A DNA stretch of 64,000 bases from Porodaedalea pini (GCA_002794775.1 NBAY01000001.1:2046001-2110000); one strand, 5' to 3'; shown: positions 47,178-61,292, numbered from the stretch's first letter. The notes: generated by a model not told the origin, from the letters alone. A program made the numbers and translations.

Positions 47178-50100
47178 ATGGCCCGCACCGCCGCGACCCT
47201 CAAGGTGGAGGAACCCGACGTCGACATGCGAGTCGTGAAGCCCAAGCGCTCGCCGTCCGCGTCGGTGCCTCCCACGCCGAAAGGCGAGGTCGACGAGGAC
47301 GTGAAGCCGTCGCCCTCGCTAGCACTGGGCTCCAAGGCTAAGGCGGAGACGCCCTCGCGCTCGTCCTCGACCCCGACCCCGAAACCGAAGCCGGGCCCGC
47401 AGCTCATCGGCGCGCTCCCGCGCGCGGAGGCGAGCGCGATGCGCACGTTCGAGGAGCTGCAGGGGAACCGCTACCAGTACTCGACGCTCGGCCGCTCGCG
47501 CGAGGCGCTCGAGAGCATGACGTGCGACTGCCAGTTCGTCCCAGGTCAGTCCCTTGTTTTCCAGTTCTTGGGGAGCTCTCCTCGTCCTATGGGAGAGACA
47601 AACATAGAAGATAGTTAGGCTTAGACGATTCCTTTTTTTTTTTCCCTCACGTTTGCGTTATTTCGTTGTTGGGCATTGTAGGTAGGGACCATCCAGATGC
47701 GGCTTGTGGGGAGGGCTCGGACTGCATCAATAGGCTGACGCAGGTCGAGTGCGTGGAGGGCGACTGTAAGTGTCGGGGACACTGCAGGAACCAGCGGTAT
47801 GTACTCATTCATTTCAGGTCGTGGCTTCAGTCAAGAGTAAAGAAACATGCTTCCTCTCTTTCTAAGGATGCAACGCAAGGAGTACGCAAACATCCAGATC
47901 GTACTGACAGAAAAGAAGGGCTATGGTCTGCGCGCCGGGTCAAACATCTCAAAGTCAGTAGTAATCTCGACCTTGATTGCGTGGCCTCGCTCCGAGTCGG
48001 CGCATGGTCTCGCGGAAAAGGAACTGACGTTCGTACAGAGACGCCTTTATATACGAGTACATCGGCGATGTCGTTAGCCAGCCGTCGTTCGTCAAGCGGA
48101 TGCGCGACTATGCGGAGGAGGGCATCCGCCATTTTTATTTTATGATGCTGCAGAAGGACGAGGTACGCCACATATGGTTTCTCTCCCGCATTTCATCACT
48201 TGAGCTTTTCTACCGCCCTGTTTGTCTTGACTGACAACTTTTTTTTTTCCCAACTCTTCTTTCCTTTGTAATGTAGTTCATAGACGCGACGAAGCGAGGC
48301 GGCATCGGCCGGTTTGCAAATCACAGCTGCAATCCGAACTGCTACGTCGCGAAGTGGACGGTTGGGCAGCATGTGCGGATGGGGATCTATGCGAAGCGGA
48401 ACATCAAGAAGGATGAGGAGCTGACGTTCAATTATAATGTCGATCGCTATGGGTTCGTGTCCAGCATATCTCTTTTTCTTTTTATTTTCTGATGAGTTGA
48501 CCGAATGCTAGTCATGACGCACAACCATGTTACTGCGGCGAGCCCAACTGTGTCGGCCTGCTCGGCGGGAAGACTCAAACGGATGTCGCCGCAATGGACG
48601 ATCTCTACCTCGATGGTGCGCTTCACCACTACTCGTTCAAACCTTTTTTTCTAAAAAAACGATGCTGATGTACTGAATACAGCGCTCGGCATCAGCGAGG
48701 AAGTCGAGATGTACGGCCTCAAGGGAAGCAAGAAGAGGAAGGGCAAGAAACTCGATGAAGATTACGTCCCGATCCTCAAGCCGCTGGTCGAGAAGGATAT
48801 CCCGAAGGTCGTCCAGGCAATCCGGCAGACGCAGAGTCGGAAGGTCCTACTTAAACTCCTTGCGCGTATTAAGGTAGGTCATTCGTGGAGACTCTTTCTT
48901 TTTTGTTTGTTGCTGATGAGTATGGGACATAGATGACTGATGACCAGCCAGCACTGCGTCAGCTCATGCGTCTGCGTGGATATAGCCTCATGTGCAACAT
49001 ACTTGAGGATTATCTGTCGGATATTGATATATGTACAGTCGTGAGTGCCGCATTTTTTCTCTTGAGAAAATGACGAGCTGAGCAGTCATGGCGTCCTCTT
49101 TAGATTCTGGAGAGCTTGTCGGTGTGGCCTTTGTTACAGCGCAATAAGGTCGAGGACTCGAAGATCGAGGAGCCTGTCGAAGCGCTGGCGGAATCTGAGA
49201 ACGAGAATGTCCGTACATTAGCAAAGAAGGTTGGTTCTGTCTCGACATGTCTTGTCTTATACCTTTTCTGATCACTGTTTTCCATGTCCAGCTACTTGAG
49301 CATTGGTCTTCTCTCGAGACAGGCTACCGTATACCGAAACGACTCAAAGGAGTGAGGCTCTTCGTTTCTTCACTTTGTTGCCTGTGTTGACAATACCTAT
49401 GTTTAGGACGGCGATGAGACGAGCATGCCTGTGACGCCTGAAGTGATCACGTTTGAAGAAGAACCGGTGCACAAGCGGTTGCGCAAAGGCAACGTGAGCG
49501 AGCTCCCCGAAGTCGACCTCTCGCACCTCGCGCACCTGAAGCCGCTCGGCCGGCGTCATGTACGCGAAAAGGACGTGGCGCCGTCGCCTGCGCAGCCAAA
49601 CGCGAAGGCGACACGAAGCTCTGAGCAGGATGCAGCTGAGACAAACCCCTGGTCGGAGAACTACCTAAAGAAAGACAACGAGGACGGCACACCGAAGGGC
49701 AATCCGATGACGGACGAACAGAGGATGGCGCTATATGGCACGGCGAAAAAGAAGGAGCCCTACAAAGGTTATCTGGTGTCTCAGCTGTACGACGTCGGGA
49801 GCATCATCGCGGCGGCCTCACGTGCGGCCGAGGAGGCAAGGAGGCTCGAGGAAGAGAGGATAGCGGCGGAGAAGGCGGAGAAGGAGAAGGAGGCAGAGAG
49901 GAAGAGCAGGCGCGCGAAGGAGAAGGCGAAACAGCAACGTATGACGTCGGAGGAGAAGGAAGCATTGAAGGAGAAGAGACTTCAGAAGCTTGTCGGGCAA
50001 GTGGTGGTGAAGTGCTTGTCTAAACATCGAGATCAGTTGGACCACAGCACGTTTAAGAAGAAGGCCAAGGAGGTATGTCTATATGTTCTCTTCTTTCAAT

Positions 50101-50642
50101 TCACGAGACTGCGGGGGTTGATCAACTAACTCGTTTAATGATAGCTTACGTGCATCATCGCCGAGAAGGAGAAGAAATCAAGTCAATACCAGTCGGGCAA
50201 GCTGGACTCGCTGTCAGAAGAAAAGATCGTGAAGATAAAAAAGTTCTCGAAGGAATACATCGCGAAACTTCTGCGGCGGCTCGAGAAGAAGAACGGTGAG
50301 GGCAAGACCTCGAACGCGAGCTCACGGCCCAGCGGTTCAGGCTCCATTGACCCGGAGCCGATGATGAGCGTGGAGGACGCGCTCGACCTTGGCGCCGACG
50401 ACGACAATGACGCAGACGACGATGACGAGAAGTCGGGCGACCCCTCTCCCGCTTCGGACGCTAACGGCCAGGGCCCCGGGCCTGCCGTCGCTGTCGTGGG
50501 GCGGGATGTAGACGTTGACGCAGACGCGGGCGGGGATGTGCAGATGAGCGACGCGACGTTTGGGAGCCCGCCGCCGAAGCGCTCGCGATGGGACCAGGCA
50601 CCCTCAAAGCCGGGCTCGGCGATTCGCACTGACTTACAATAA
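47178..50642 (+). CDS. SET2: histone H3K36 methyltransferase Set2
   Basis: Methylates H3 Lys36 co-transcriptionally, bound to the phosphorylated RNA polymerase II tail. Twelve exons (47178-47544, 47682-47796, 47867-47953, 48039-48162, 48277-48452, 48512-48615, 48683-48873, 48933-49040, 49104-49229, 49292-49351, 49407-50072, 50145-50642) sum to 2,622 nt: 873 aa. AWS cysteines (MTCDCQF...[10 protein letters not shown]...[15 protein letters not shown]) near residues 115-160; SET domain with [19 protein letters not shown] and catalytic-core NHSCNPNC; post-[11 protein letters not shown]; a TFIIS-N-like helical middle; a long coiled coil ([21 protein letters not shown]); and a C-terminal SRI domain ([28 protein letters not shown]) that binds the polymerase tail. 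I do not see the WW motif present in many fungal Set2 proteins. The C-terminus is acidic, then RSRWDQ. Confidence 0.95.
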
Positions 50643-51264
50643 TGATCGTTCGGCGTTATTGCCTTTGGAGTTTGTTAGCTTGTCTGAATCGGACTTTGTT
50701 TTACTGATTTATACTGTTCATAAAGTATTTCTTACCTGCCTGCTGTTCTCCTGGAAAACCTCTTCGTCAATTCGCCCGTATCCGCCCTAGATAACGCCTC
50801 CCTTCCTTTGATCGATCTCATCCTCCCATGCTTGCTTCCAGGGCTCCTATCTTGTCGCTTTCCACCCAGTCCGCTTTGCTTCCCGTGCTCCACTTTCTTT
50901 ACCATGTATACCGCAGTTGTCTAATATGACGGAGTTGTCTATTCTTTGTCCCGTTTACAGCTGTGGACGGGTGGAAATGGAGATGATTATAGGAAGTTGC
51001 AGCGACAAGGACAATTGAGAAGGTACATGAATTTCCGAGACCATGCTGATGCTAAGCTGTTGATGATGTCTAATACACGACGGACAGAACAATAAAGTGC
51101 AATGCGGACAATGCGAAGTGGATAATTTAGACGTGCGGTGAAGTGGAACTACAAAGCGGTCACTGTTAGGAAGGGAAGAATAAGTTCAAGAACCCGAAGT
51201 TGAGCGGAGTTGCAGGAAAGGATGTCCAAAATATGCTGCGAAGTTTGGGGCGGCCCGGTCATGG
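50643..51264. other. intergenic between convergent genes
   Basis: 620 bases of 3' flanking sequence. No gene, repeat or RNA recognised. Confidence 0.45.
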
Positions 51265-53326
51265 TCACGACAGGAAGTCGATCTCATCGTCTTCATTGTC
51301 AGCTACTTTTATGGGCGAGTCGAACAGTGTCGTTGGTAGGTTCGCGAACTTGGATTTCCGTGCAGGAGCAGGCCATTTGGTTCTGGTCGTCGATTTCGCT
51401 TTTGTTGCTGCGGTAGTTTTGGAGGTAGAGGGAACGGTGGTCTTGGACGTGCTTGCCTTCTTCGCCACCGTGGGTTTCGATGTCAGGTCTGCGTCGTCGC
51501 TTTCGAGGGGGTGACCGTTCACCTTCTCTGCGCCGTGGGCTGCTGGAGAAGGGGAGGGAGGTGATGGCGTGCGTATCGGATTAGCCTTGGATCTGGACGT
51601 AGTCCTAAAGAAAATTTCGAACATCAGTGGCGAACAGAAAAATATTCCCATTTGAACAAAAGAAAGTGGATGAGAAGGAGTGAAAGACGTACGCAGGGTC
51701 CTTAGGCTTCCGTCGCGCTTTCGGCAATGCTTTTTCCTCTTTGGCGTCTCTTTCTTCATCGACATTTAAGGATACCCTTGGTCGCGAACCTGTCTTTGCC
51801 TTCTTCGTGACTGCAGCTCTATTTGCAGGCGGAGCTGACGAGTCGTCGACTTCGTCCTCTGCTTTGCGTTTCCGTTTCCGTTTCTCGTCCCGTTTGGGTT
51901 CCTCTGGTTTTGAAGCTGGTGCATTCTTGTGTGTTCCTGAACTGTTCTTTGACGGGTCGATACGATCTTCGCCGTTGTTTTCCTCCTCCGCCCCTTCGTC
52001 TTCTTCGACAACAGTATCGAGGCGTGGCTTGAAGGTGTTCGTGTGGTAATGCGTCTCTTCTTCTGATTCCGGTTCGGTGTCGGGTTCGATGTCAGGTTCC
52101 GCTTTCTTCTTGCCCTTCCCCTTAGTCTTTCCGCGACCCTTACCGGCTATCGCCCCGTCGTCTTCCTCGCCGTCATCAACAGCCTGGTTCTTTTTCGCCC
52201 TCCCTGCTGCAACTCGCTTCGTTGCTACTTTAGGTCTGCTTTTAGTTTTGGCCGCTGGAGTACGCTTAAGTTTGGTCTTCGAATAAGACGGTCCTTCGTC
52301 CGCGTAGCTGCCGTCTTCATTGTCGAGTCTAACGACCGTATCCGTGACCTTTTTTGGTCTTCCTCTCTTCTTTGGTGCTGGAGCACGTTTAGGCTTTGGA
52401 GGCGGCACTTCGTCTGCGTCTTCATCGTCTTGGTCGACGGAGGGATCACGGACTTTGACTTTGGTTTTCGCCTCTGTTTTTGGTTTTGCGAGTGCTTTAC
52501 GAGCTGTTTTGGCAGATTTCGAGACAGAGGCAGGAGTAGAGGTGGCAGATATCGCCGATTTCTTGGCTCGTTTGGGAGGAGAGGGAAGATCGACATCGTC
52601 ATTGTGTCCGTCTGCTGTGGTCTCCGCATCTTCCCGATGGCGTTTTGATGAAGGAGCTGGGGCACAAGACAAAGGCAAAGCGGTGATGACTGCCTGTCTG
52701 GTCGGAGCTGATGGAGATCCATGACTTATATTAGTAATGCTAGAAGACCTTTTTTTTTTTGAATGAATACTTGCCTGCAGCTTTCTTTTCTTGGAATTTG
52801 GGGTCCTCTGAGCGTTTCGAAGAGCTTCTTGAGATATTTGAAGCTATGAAGTCATACAGTGACAAATTAATTGAGCTCGTAAGTGGATAGCATGCCGCAA
52901 CGTACATTTCGTCTTTCCATGCACAGTTATGTCATTGCCGGAGTGGGTCACAATAGTCTCATTGTTTGTCTTCTTTGAAGGTGCTACGTTCTTTCTTCGT
53001 CCTTTGCCAGCCACGGATACAGACGCACTTGCAGCGACAGACTTGCGCCTATCTATTGCTCGTGCTTCCAGCGACTTCCCGTGCGTGGGCGAGTTACTGC
53101 GCGAGATCTTGGCAGCCGATGGACGCCGTGGCTTCGTCCTCGCCTTCGATGGTGAGCGGCCAGAGACATCTCGGGACATGAGTATATCTATCAGAGGATT
53201 GGTCTCTGAAGGCTTGAATATACCCCCGCGATCCCGTTGCTTCGCCTTAACACGTCCCAAACGTTTCTCGCGACTCTCCTCTATGTTCAATCTCTCCTTT
53301 TTTTGCTCTGCCGTCTCTACCTCCAT
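51265..53326 (-). CDS. AT-hook nuclear protein, unknown role
   Basis: 621-aa, very basic and acidic protein. Exons 53326-52906, 52843-52771, 52724-51693 and 51604-51265 sum to 1,866 nt. The N-terminus is helical (MEVETAEQKKERLNIEESRE). It is followed by GIFKPSETNPLIDILMSRDV, then low complexity with repeated KPKRAP/KKRGRPKK (an AT-hook) and KTKGKGKKKAEP. Acidic runs and many basic candidate nuclear signals follow, and the protein ends DNEDDEIDFLS. Probably a chromatin or nucleolar protein. The last exon is rich in Ala/Thr/Ser/Lys, like a linker-histone tail. It shares a 335-bp divergent promoter with UTP10. I do not recognise a family beyond the AT-hook. Confidence 0.7.
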
Positions 53327-53661
53327 AGCGTACGGCTAAATCTGATATCTGCTTGAAGCCTCTGGAATGTACCGTATGGTTAATCCGATATCTGCTTGAA
53401 ATCCCCGAACTGTATCCCGTCTTCCATGCGAAAATGGCTGAAATGCCCTCGATGCGGCGAAGGATTAGTTGCAATCGCCTTCGAATCGTTGACAGAACAG
53501 AAACAGAGACGCGACTTCGTAATTTATGGCACTGGCAGCAGCGACCACACGTGATCGCGGAGTGATCGACGCGGACTCAAAATTTCCGTACTCAGTCAAT
53601 GCTCAGCTCTGGTCATCAGCTTTGAGTGTTTCTGCTCAGCCTTGTCAGGCTTTCTACTGTC
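53327..53661. promoter_or_regulatory. divergent promoter with 14-bp direct repeat
   Basis: Short bidirectional promoter. GATATCTGCTTGAA occurs at 53344-53357 and 53387-53400, preceded by T/C variation, 43 bp apart. Could be a regulatory pair or a chance duplication. Confidence 0.4.
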
Positions 53662-56600
53662 ATGCCGTCTGCTCTCGCGGCTCAGCTCGCAAAGGGCGTT
53701 TCCTTGAACGCCCCTCTACTCTCCGAGACAGCGCGCAAAAAGCACTTCACCTTCTCTTCCTACCTTTTCTCTGCCTCGACAAAAGGCCAGATAGATGACC
53801 TGGACTCGATCCATGCTCTGGCAATAAATGCACTGTCTCAACTTAGGCACGTATATGCATCTATCGCTGTATTTGACGAAAGCTCTCAGGTACACCGAAC
53901 ACTCTTCTCGCAACGGGCAAAGGACACAGACAGAACACTGCTCGCAAAGGATGACCTTGCAGATCTCAATGCCGCCATCAAAAACTGCCTCCGTGCTCTG
54001 GGGCCATGTTTACTGGAGAATGCTGCTGGAAGAGTGCTGGAATGGTTAGTTCGGCGTTTCCGCATAAACGAGTTCAATGTGGCCGACGTCCTCGCCCTCT
54101 TCCTTCCGTTCCACGAGTCACCACATTTCGCAAAGATGGTCTCTATCCTGACAGTCGATGAGAATGCACCATGGAGATTTCTCGCTGCATACAAAACTTC
54201 CGGGAAGGCCATACAGCGAAGCGCACTCGTTACAGAAATGCTGAAGGACAGAGAACTTGCACGCTTTGTCGTCGCATTACTCCCTGAAACGCTTTCCTGC
54301 TCTGGTGGTAGCAACACTCATCGGACTCTCATCTGCTTCAATACTTCCGTGCTATTAGAGTACATGACGCGAGCGGATAGAAAAGATCTGGATGCTGGGA
54401 CGCTTGCATTTCTCCTTCCGTCGTTGACCGAACCTCTCAAGGTTGCTGACCTTTCTATCTCACAAGGACTACGAAAAGATGGCATTGTGAGTCCTTGCTT
54501 TCTGTTTGCATTCTTGTTTGATTGATGTTTTTCTGTCAGCTCGGAAGCTACGTCCTCCTTGCCGCCCTCTCCCAGAAATGCACATTCACCACGCCTGCTG
54601 TGAAAACGATCACGTCGGGCATGGTTCACTGTGCATCAGCAACTTCAGCAGTTGGCGCATATCAGCTCCTCACTGCACTCATATCTTTCCTTAGTACACA
54701 AGCACCAGTGGAAGACGTGCCAACCAGCGTTGTGGATGACATGATTGCTTTGCCGTACGTCATCTTTAAGATAATAGTTCGCAAAACTCATCGCTCATTT
54801 TCTATTAGCGATTTCTTGGATGCATTCAAAGCTTCTCTGGGTGGACAGGAGCTGAAAAGCTAATACTGCCTATTCTTGAGAGATTGACGGAGAATATCAC
54901 GAATGAAAGTTATGCGGCTGCTGTTCAGCTACTTATTACTGCCAAGTATACCCGAAAAGATGTTCTCAAACATCTGGCAAAGAAGATGCTGCTCAACGGC
55001 ATTCGATCCGAGTTCCTCACTGGATTTTATCAACGTTACCCGGACGTGCTGCGAACTGTTGTAGACGAGCTCGTGGCAGAAGACGAAGGGAAAAAATTGG
55101 AGCTTGAACAGACACTCATGGGTCTTGCTATGGTACGATTCTTCACTTTCACCAGAGAAGTAACTCTTATATTGATCGTCTTGTGCTCTTCTAGCCGGGC
55201 AGCTCCGGAAAGGCACCTCACGACGTTATCCTCGCTTCTTCTAACGCGGACCCCTCCGTGCGCGCGAGCGCAGTCAGGCGCATCGCGAAAGCGCTTGTTG
55301 AAAATTTGGAAGATGCAAATACCGCTGAGCGGTCGACGCTACAGGAAGCGCTCCTCGCCCGCATGTACGATGTAAACGTGGTCGTGCTCGAAGCGTTGTA
55401 CGCCGACCCAGCAGCTCTCATACCTTTGCTCATGGACTCCGCGAACGTGTTAGCTGCGCTTGCGACCTCGCTCGCCGAACAGAATGCGCCACGTGCGGTG
55501 CTGCGAGCGCACCTCACGTTCTTTTGCAATGCATTTGTCGCGGCGCACCCAGAGCGCAGTCTGCATGTTGCGCTTGCACTTGTTTTTCCGAACGCGCTTT
55601 TCTCGAAGCCGCGTGGCAAGACAGCGGCGGATGTGTGGGAAGTCGTGAGTAAGTCGCGCCTGGGCGAAGACAGTCTCTTCAAGGGGACGAAGGAGATCAT
55701 CAAGAAAGGCGACGAGGATATGGCGGAGATAAACAATGCCCTGATAAGTAAACTTTCAGGTGCGTTCAGTCTTCCCTTTCGTTATCCTTCCTTATATATC
55801 ATGCTAAGAGGATGTGAAGAGAACTTCAAGGTCTCGAACGAGTACCCCAAACTTCTGACCTGGTTGCTTGAGAAAATCTCGGGAGAGGGGGACGCGCATA
55901 CGCGCCTCTTCGCTTTGCTCATCATGCGCGCTCTCCTAGCCAACCTGTCCGGCGAGAATCACATCGAAGCAGCGCTGAAAATAGTGCATACGATCGGTAT
56001 TGCAAATATGGGTGGCGTGGATAAGCTGGGAGATGACGAAAGCGCATTCGACGAACAAGCAGCACTGAAGAGCGTTGTACTGAAGCCTAACAGCCGAGCG
56101 ACGACGCAGCGACTGCAGCTCATGATTCTGTCATCTATCGCCGCTACACATTGCTCACAGAGTGTACAGCTTGAATGGTTCCTTTCGGAGAAAAGTGTAA
56201 GTCGCATTGGAGCCTAAGTATATGCGATAGCTCACCTTCCATTACAGAGTAACAACGAAACTATAGGCACTCGCTACGTTCGACTCCAGAGGACCGTCTA
56301 CGCGATTATTAACGCAGTTGCATCGAACCTCAATTTTGTATTACATACCAACCAAGCTCTCTTCGAGACCTTCGATTCTAACTCCCTCCTCTTCCTCTCT
56401 GGAGTCTGGACAGCACCCTCTGCTGTTGAGACAATCGATCAGGATGCAACAAGGTACATTGCCCTCCGCCACGCTTCAGCACTCTTTCGTGCCCAGCCAG
56501 TAGAGCGGCCAGCCGATTTCCAAGTTGTACTTCCCGCTCTTTCAGCTTCCCTTCTGGCTTCAGATAGGCGCATCCGCGCCGCGGCGATGGAGTGTATTAC

Positions 56601-58212
56601 AAGTTTGGCAACTCTGACTGCTGGGTCTAAACCAGTGGCTGTTTATGCCTACGACCAGATCTACGGAACCGCATCAGGTGGGGAGCTCGATACTCTTCTA
56701 CAGCAGAAAACTCTGACAAACGCATCCGTAGCTGGTCTCCAATATCTTGATTGGTCTGACGAGGGCAAATACCTCAACTTGCTGGTAGAGTACAAAGATC
56801 ACTTGGTCAATGACGCGGAGTACTTTGTCTTGCTCCATCATGAACGTCTTTCTCGGTCAAAGGCAGAGAACAAGAAAGATGCGAAGTGAGTTCAATGCAA
56901 AATTACCTTTGGCTTAGTCTAAACGGGCTCTATGGCGTAGGCAGAGGCAGCGAATTCTTTGCTTCCTGCTATCGCACGCTGTGTGCTGTCCTTCTCTGAC
57001 AGTCAGACTGTCGGTTCTGAAGGCACTAAGGAGGGTATCTGATTCTGTCAAGCTTCAGATGCTTTTGCCAGTCATCGAGAAGGGGTTCGACTCCCTGCCT
57101 TCTGTCGGAGACGATAAAGAACTGGAGTTCTACGCATTGGAAACATTCGATAGCTCTGCGGCGAAGGAGCTCAACTCAGAGGAGAGCCACGCATGGCCTA
57201 TTCTTATACGGGCACTACAATTTTACCACAGAGGCGGTGAGTGTTGAATCTCTTCAGTCGGAAGTTGTTGTCATACCTGCTAACTATGCGAAGGGCAAGT
57301 TACAGGGCATTGGTTGCATCTTTATACGACGCTTCGAGACTCTCTCTTTGCTGTTCTCTCCACTAAGCGTCAATTGCAGATCAGCTTGAAGCTGATCGAG
57401 CTTGGAAACGCAACGGATGATGAGGTAACTGTCTTTTGCCGCTAAGTGTAAGTAAAAATTCTAACATGGCGATCGTAAGGCCGGGATCAAGCGTCTCCTC
57501 GCTCATTGCGTAAAGCAACCGACTTTGATGAACGCATTACTGCGATCCTTGCAGCCTGATGTCAAAGAAACGAGTGAACGCGCTTCCAAAAGGGCCAAAA
57601 CAGACGAGTACGTGTTCATACGGTTAAAATGTATCAACATACTAAACGGCATCTTTGTGAAGGCCGCCTCCTGACTCAGAAAGCTCAGCATTGTCTCGCC
57701 TGACATTCCTGGCGGAGGTTATTTCCTCGCAGAAGTTGCCAGGTTCGCTCGAACTTGTCTCCGGTTTACTGGATACTTTGAGCCGGGCTGTGACCTCCTC
57801 GGCTCCTACCCGGGCAGACATCATCTATGTGGAGCAACTTCTTATGTCTTGCCTAGAGTCTGCCGCCTCTCAAATACAGGTAGCGTCTTCATTTCCAATT
57901 ATGCTTTTCAACGTGACTTACAGACAAGCAGGAGCTACCAAATCTTGCGCCAAATGCAATCCGACTTGATGTTCTGGTCGAACTAATGCGAAGTATGTAT
58001 CTCGTGTCCATCCGAGTAGTTCGTGTCTCATGTCATGATTTTAGCATCAGAGAATCCGCAGACGTTCCATCAGGCGTTACTTCTAATGGCATCCTTGGCA
58101 AGGCTATCTCCCTCATCTGTCTTGCACAACGTCATGCCTATCTTCACGTTTATGGGCTCGAATGTGTTCCACCGGGATGACTCTTACAGCTTCAGAGTTA
58201 TTCAAAAAGTAA

Positions 58213-58250
<38 letters not shown>

Positions 58251-61196
58251 ACGAGGCTTCTCGTCTGTAAGACTGTTGCTGACCAAACGACTCATAGACG
58301 ACAGAAAGCATCGTACCTGTGGCTACTGCCTCTCTGAAGGAGAAGTACGATAATGCCCTCGATCTTTACATAGGCTCTAGGGATCTCCTTCGGACATTCA
58401 CGGATGCCTTTATTCACATTCCGCGGCATCGTCGGACCAGGTAGTTCGCTATGTTCCCGCCATACTTCTACAGACTGATTGACTACCTTGTACGATGTAG
58501 CTTCTTCACTCATCTGACCGACGTGCTGAATCCTGCGGACTATCTCGCACCTATACTTATGCTCTTAGCTGACAAGTCGACGAATCGCGTTTCTAGACAG
58601 GATAGACAAGAAGCGCCGACTTCCTTGGCACTTCCACTGAATCTCATGCAGCACTATTCCACAAACTCAGAGCTTTCCGTGAGTGGTACAGTGCGTATAA
58701 TATACCGTAAACTCAACGGTTTGCATTGCCAAGGCCATGAAAGAAATTATCAAGGAGGTTAAAAGATTGGCCGGAATAATCAGAGAACCTGCATCGAATG
58801 AAAAGGTCTTTCTAGAGGCGACCGCGTATGCTTTATTCCCCTCGTTCCATCAGGTTCTAAGGACTAACTGTAACTCAAGCTCCGAAGAACAGGTCGTATC
58901 ACTTTCAACGCACCGAAAGCGACAATGCCAGACCTTGCTTATCCTCACCGGTCTTGGGATGAAGCAGATGTCTGCCTCTCAGCTCGCAAAGGCACCGAGT
59001 GATGATCTGCAGTTCATTCTCACATCCTTGATGGATATGGCGACATTGGACCAAAATGAACAAGCTAACTCGGATCTTCGAGAGGTTGGAAGCTCAGCAC
59101 AATGGTCGCTCCTTCAGTCTATGGTTGTCATTTCGGCATCATACTTCTCTTCCACTATACTGGCAATGCTTTCAAGTCAGAACAAAAAGGTCTGTCATGA
59201 TCTTATCTGCATGCCTATGTCCAATACTCACTTTCCGGACCAGATCTACCAAGGGGCTTTCGACCTTCTCGCCTCGCGTGTTCCAGAAATGAAGACAGAG
59301 GCTCGGGAAGAAATTTCTCCAGTCATGGCACAGATCGTGAATCGTATGAAGGAAATCGTACCATTGTTCCAGGACCCGATAACGATCACAAGAGCAATGA
59401 AGGCGCTTCAGAGCTTAGCGTCATCCTCTTGTCCGAAAGAGGAATCTGCACTGACTAGCATGGTGCCCATTGTCATCGACATTGTCAAAAAGTACCCGGG
59501 CGTCAGTGAAGCAATAGCTGTCGTTCCTATGCTCACGTCGGTTCTTTCCGCCACCTATATTATCAGCAGCTCATTGACCGTATGGATTTTAGAACGCGGC
59601 TTGGCCCTCGTATTATCCCTTATCTTCGCTTGCTCGTTGACTCCTGTGTATCCCTGGTCAAATCAACTGATAAAGCATTGAGTCACGGTGGGCAGCTTTC
59701 ATAGCATGATTATACTTGTTTCTCACTGCGCCTGCAGATTCACTCGCAGGTGGACTTCACGCACTTACTAGCTTGCTGAAAACCATCCCCACGCTCTGGG
59801 GCACCCAAGAAATCAAACTTGTTGTGGATTTGTATCTAGACGAGGAGTTGACTGTTGTCAGGGGCCTATCTTCTCTGATGGAGAAGCTCATAAAGTTATT
59901 GGCCAAGCAATTACCCAGCAAAATCGTCCTCTCTTCGTTACTTCAATGCTGGCCGCCTATCGAGGAATTGAAACGGCCCGTATGTCTTCCCGTGTAACCC
60001 ACGACCGACAATGAACATAAATCTGACATTGAAATTTCGCAGAAGGGGTTTGGTAGATATAGCCGCTTCTTCGAGTTGCTCAGACGCTGCTTGCATTTCG
60101 CGGCTCGTTCTGATGTCCTCGAGAATCTCCGTGGTCTATTCAACTCCTTCCTTCATGCCTTTGTCGTCCGCAGCGAAGTCCCGCCTGACAAAGTTACACC
60201 AGTATGTTTCTTCTTATGCTTCAATCTAGCCAATTCATCTAATAGTGGGTAGTTGGAAGACAAAATCATAGCGGCATACCTCGAACTAGTGGTGAAGCTT
60301 AATGAAACCGCATTCCAACCCCTGTTCAGGAAGTCGTGTGATTGGGCATTCGGTGATAACTCCTGTACGTTCTTTCCTTTCTATCTAACAATCATTGGGC
60401 TGACCACTCGATGACTTTCAGCATTAGACAGACAGATAACATTCTGCCGTCATTATTCGGCGTTGTTAGATTTATTCAAGGTATTTTTATCTTATATACT
60501 TTCCGCGGGGTTGTTTGCTTGACCGATCCCTTCTATCAGGAACTTATGACTCCTTATATGTCACTGCTCGTCAACCACTTCGTCGAGCTTCTGACATCAT
60601 TCCAGAATGAGGAGAACACCAATAAAGAGTTATGGCTGGCAGCCATCGAAACCTTGTCGAAGAGTTTCGGCGCTGACGATGGAGGTAAACATGCCTCGCT
60701 ATTCCCTTCTTCTTTCCAGGCGTATTGACGCTCGATTGTAGTCTATTGGAGGGACGAGAAGCTTCGTCTCATATCAGGTCCCTTGATCCAGCAGATTCCT
60801 GTCTGTGTCGACTTGAAAATCAGCTCCGGCAGAACCTTGCTTTCGGATTGCTTGAGCGTTCTCATGGACTGTCTGGAGGACGATTCGTTCGTCAAAGCCA
60901 CGAATCTCGCAGTGCTAATGTATACACGTTCTGAAGATGCGCGAGTCCGCATCTTTGCTCTTCAGTGCGCTGTCGCTATGTGGCAAGCATATGGCCCGAA
61001 ACTCAGAGGTACGAGCTACTCACACTTCCTGACATGGCACTCTTCAGACGAAGCTCACCTTTCTCCAGGATTCGGATCCGAGACCGCAACATTCATCATG
61101 GAATGTGCAGAGGACGAAAACGACGATGTCGTCCGCACATGTCGTCAACTCAAGGACGCCGTGGAAACAGAAGTGGGCAAGATAGAAGGCCTATAA
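53662..61196 (+). CDS. UTP10: U3 snoRNP / SSU processome scaffold Utp10
   Basis: Very large HEAT-repeat protein of the t-UTP subcomplex, needed for 18S pre-rRNA processing and rDNA transcription in the nucleolus. Start at 53662: [20 protein letters not shown]. Typical N-terminal block: [38 protein letters not shown]. The body is many HEAT-like helices over more than fifteen exons (for example 53662-54486, resuming at 54540). The BP28CT-type C-terminus ends [21 protein letters not shown]...VGKIEGL. Family members are about 1,800-2,100 aa, in keeping with the 7.5 kb span. I did not phase every exon. An intron near 58210-58297 contains a run of about 30 A. RPA49, UTP10 and the AT-hook gene put ribosome-synthesis genes close together, perhaps by chance. 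Confidence 0.93.
58220..58249 (+). repeat. A30 homopolymer in UTP10 intron
   Basis: About 30 consecutive A residues just inside a 5' splice site. True length is uncertain, since such runs are hard to sequence. Confidence 0.9.
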
Positions 61197-61292
61197 GAAT
61201 GACTCGGAAATACGATGTAGAGATAAATGCGAGTAAATAACATGATACGGTAATAAAAACAAAGTAAAACCCGGGGTATACAAATGAATTGC

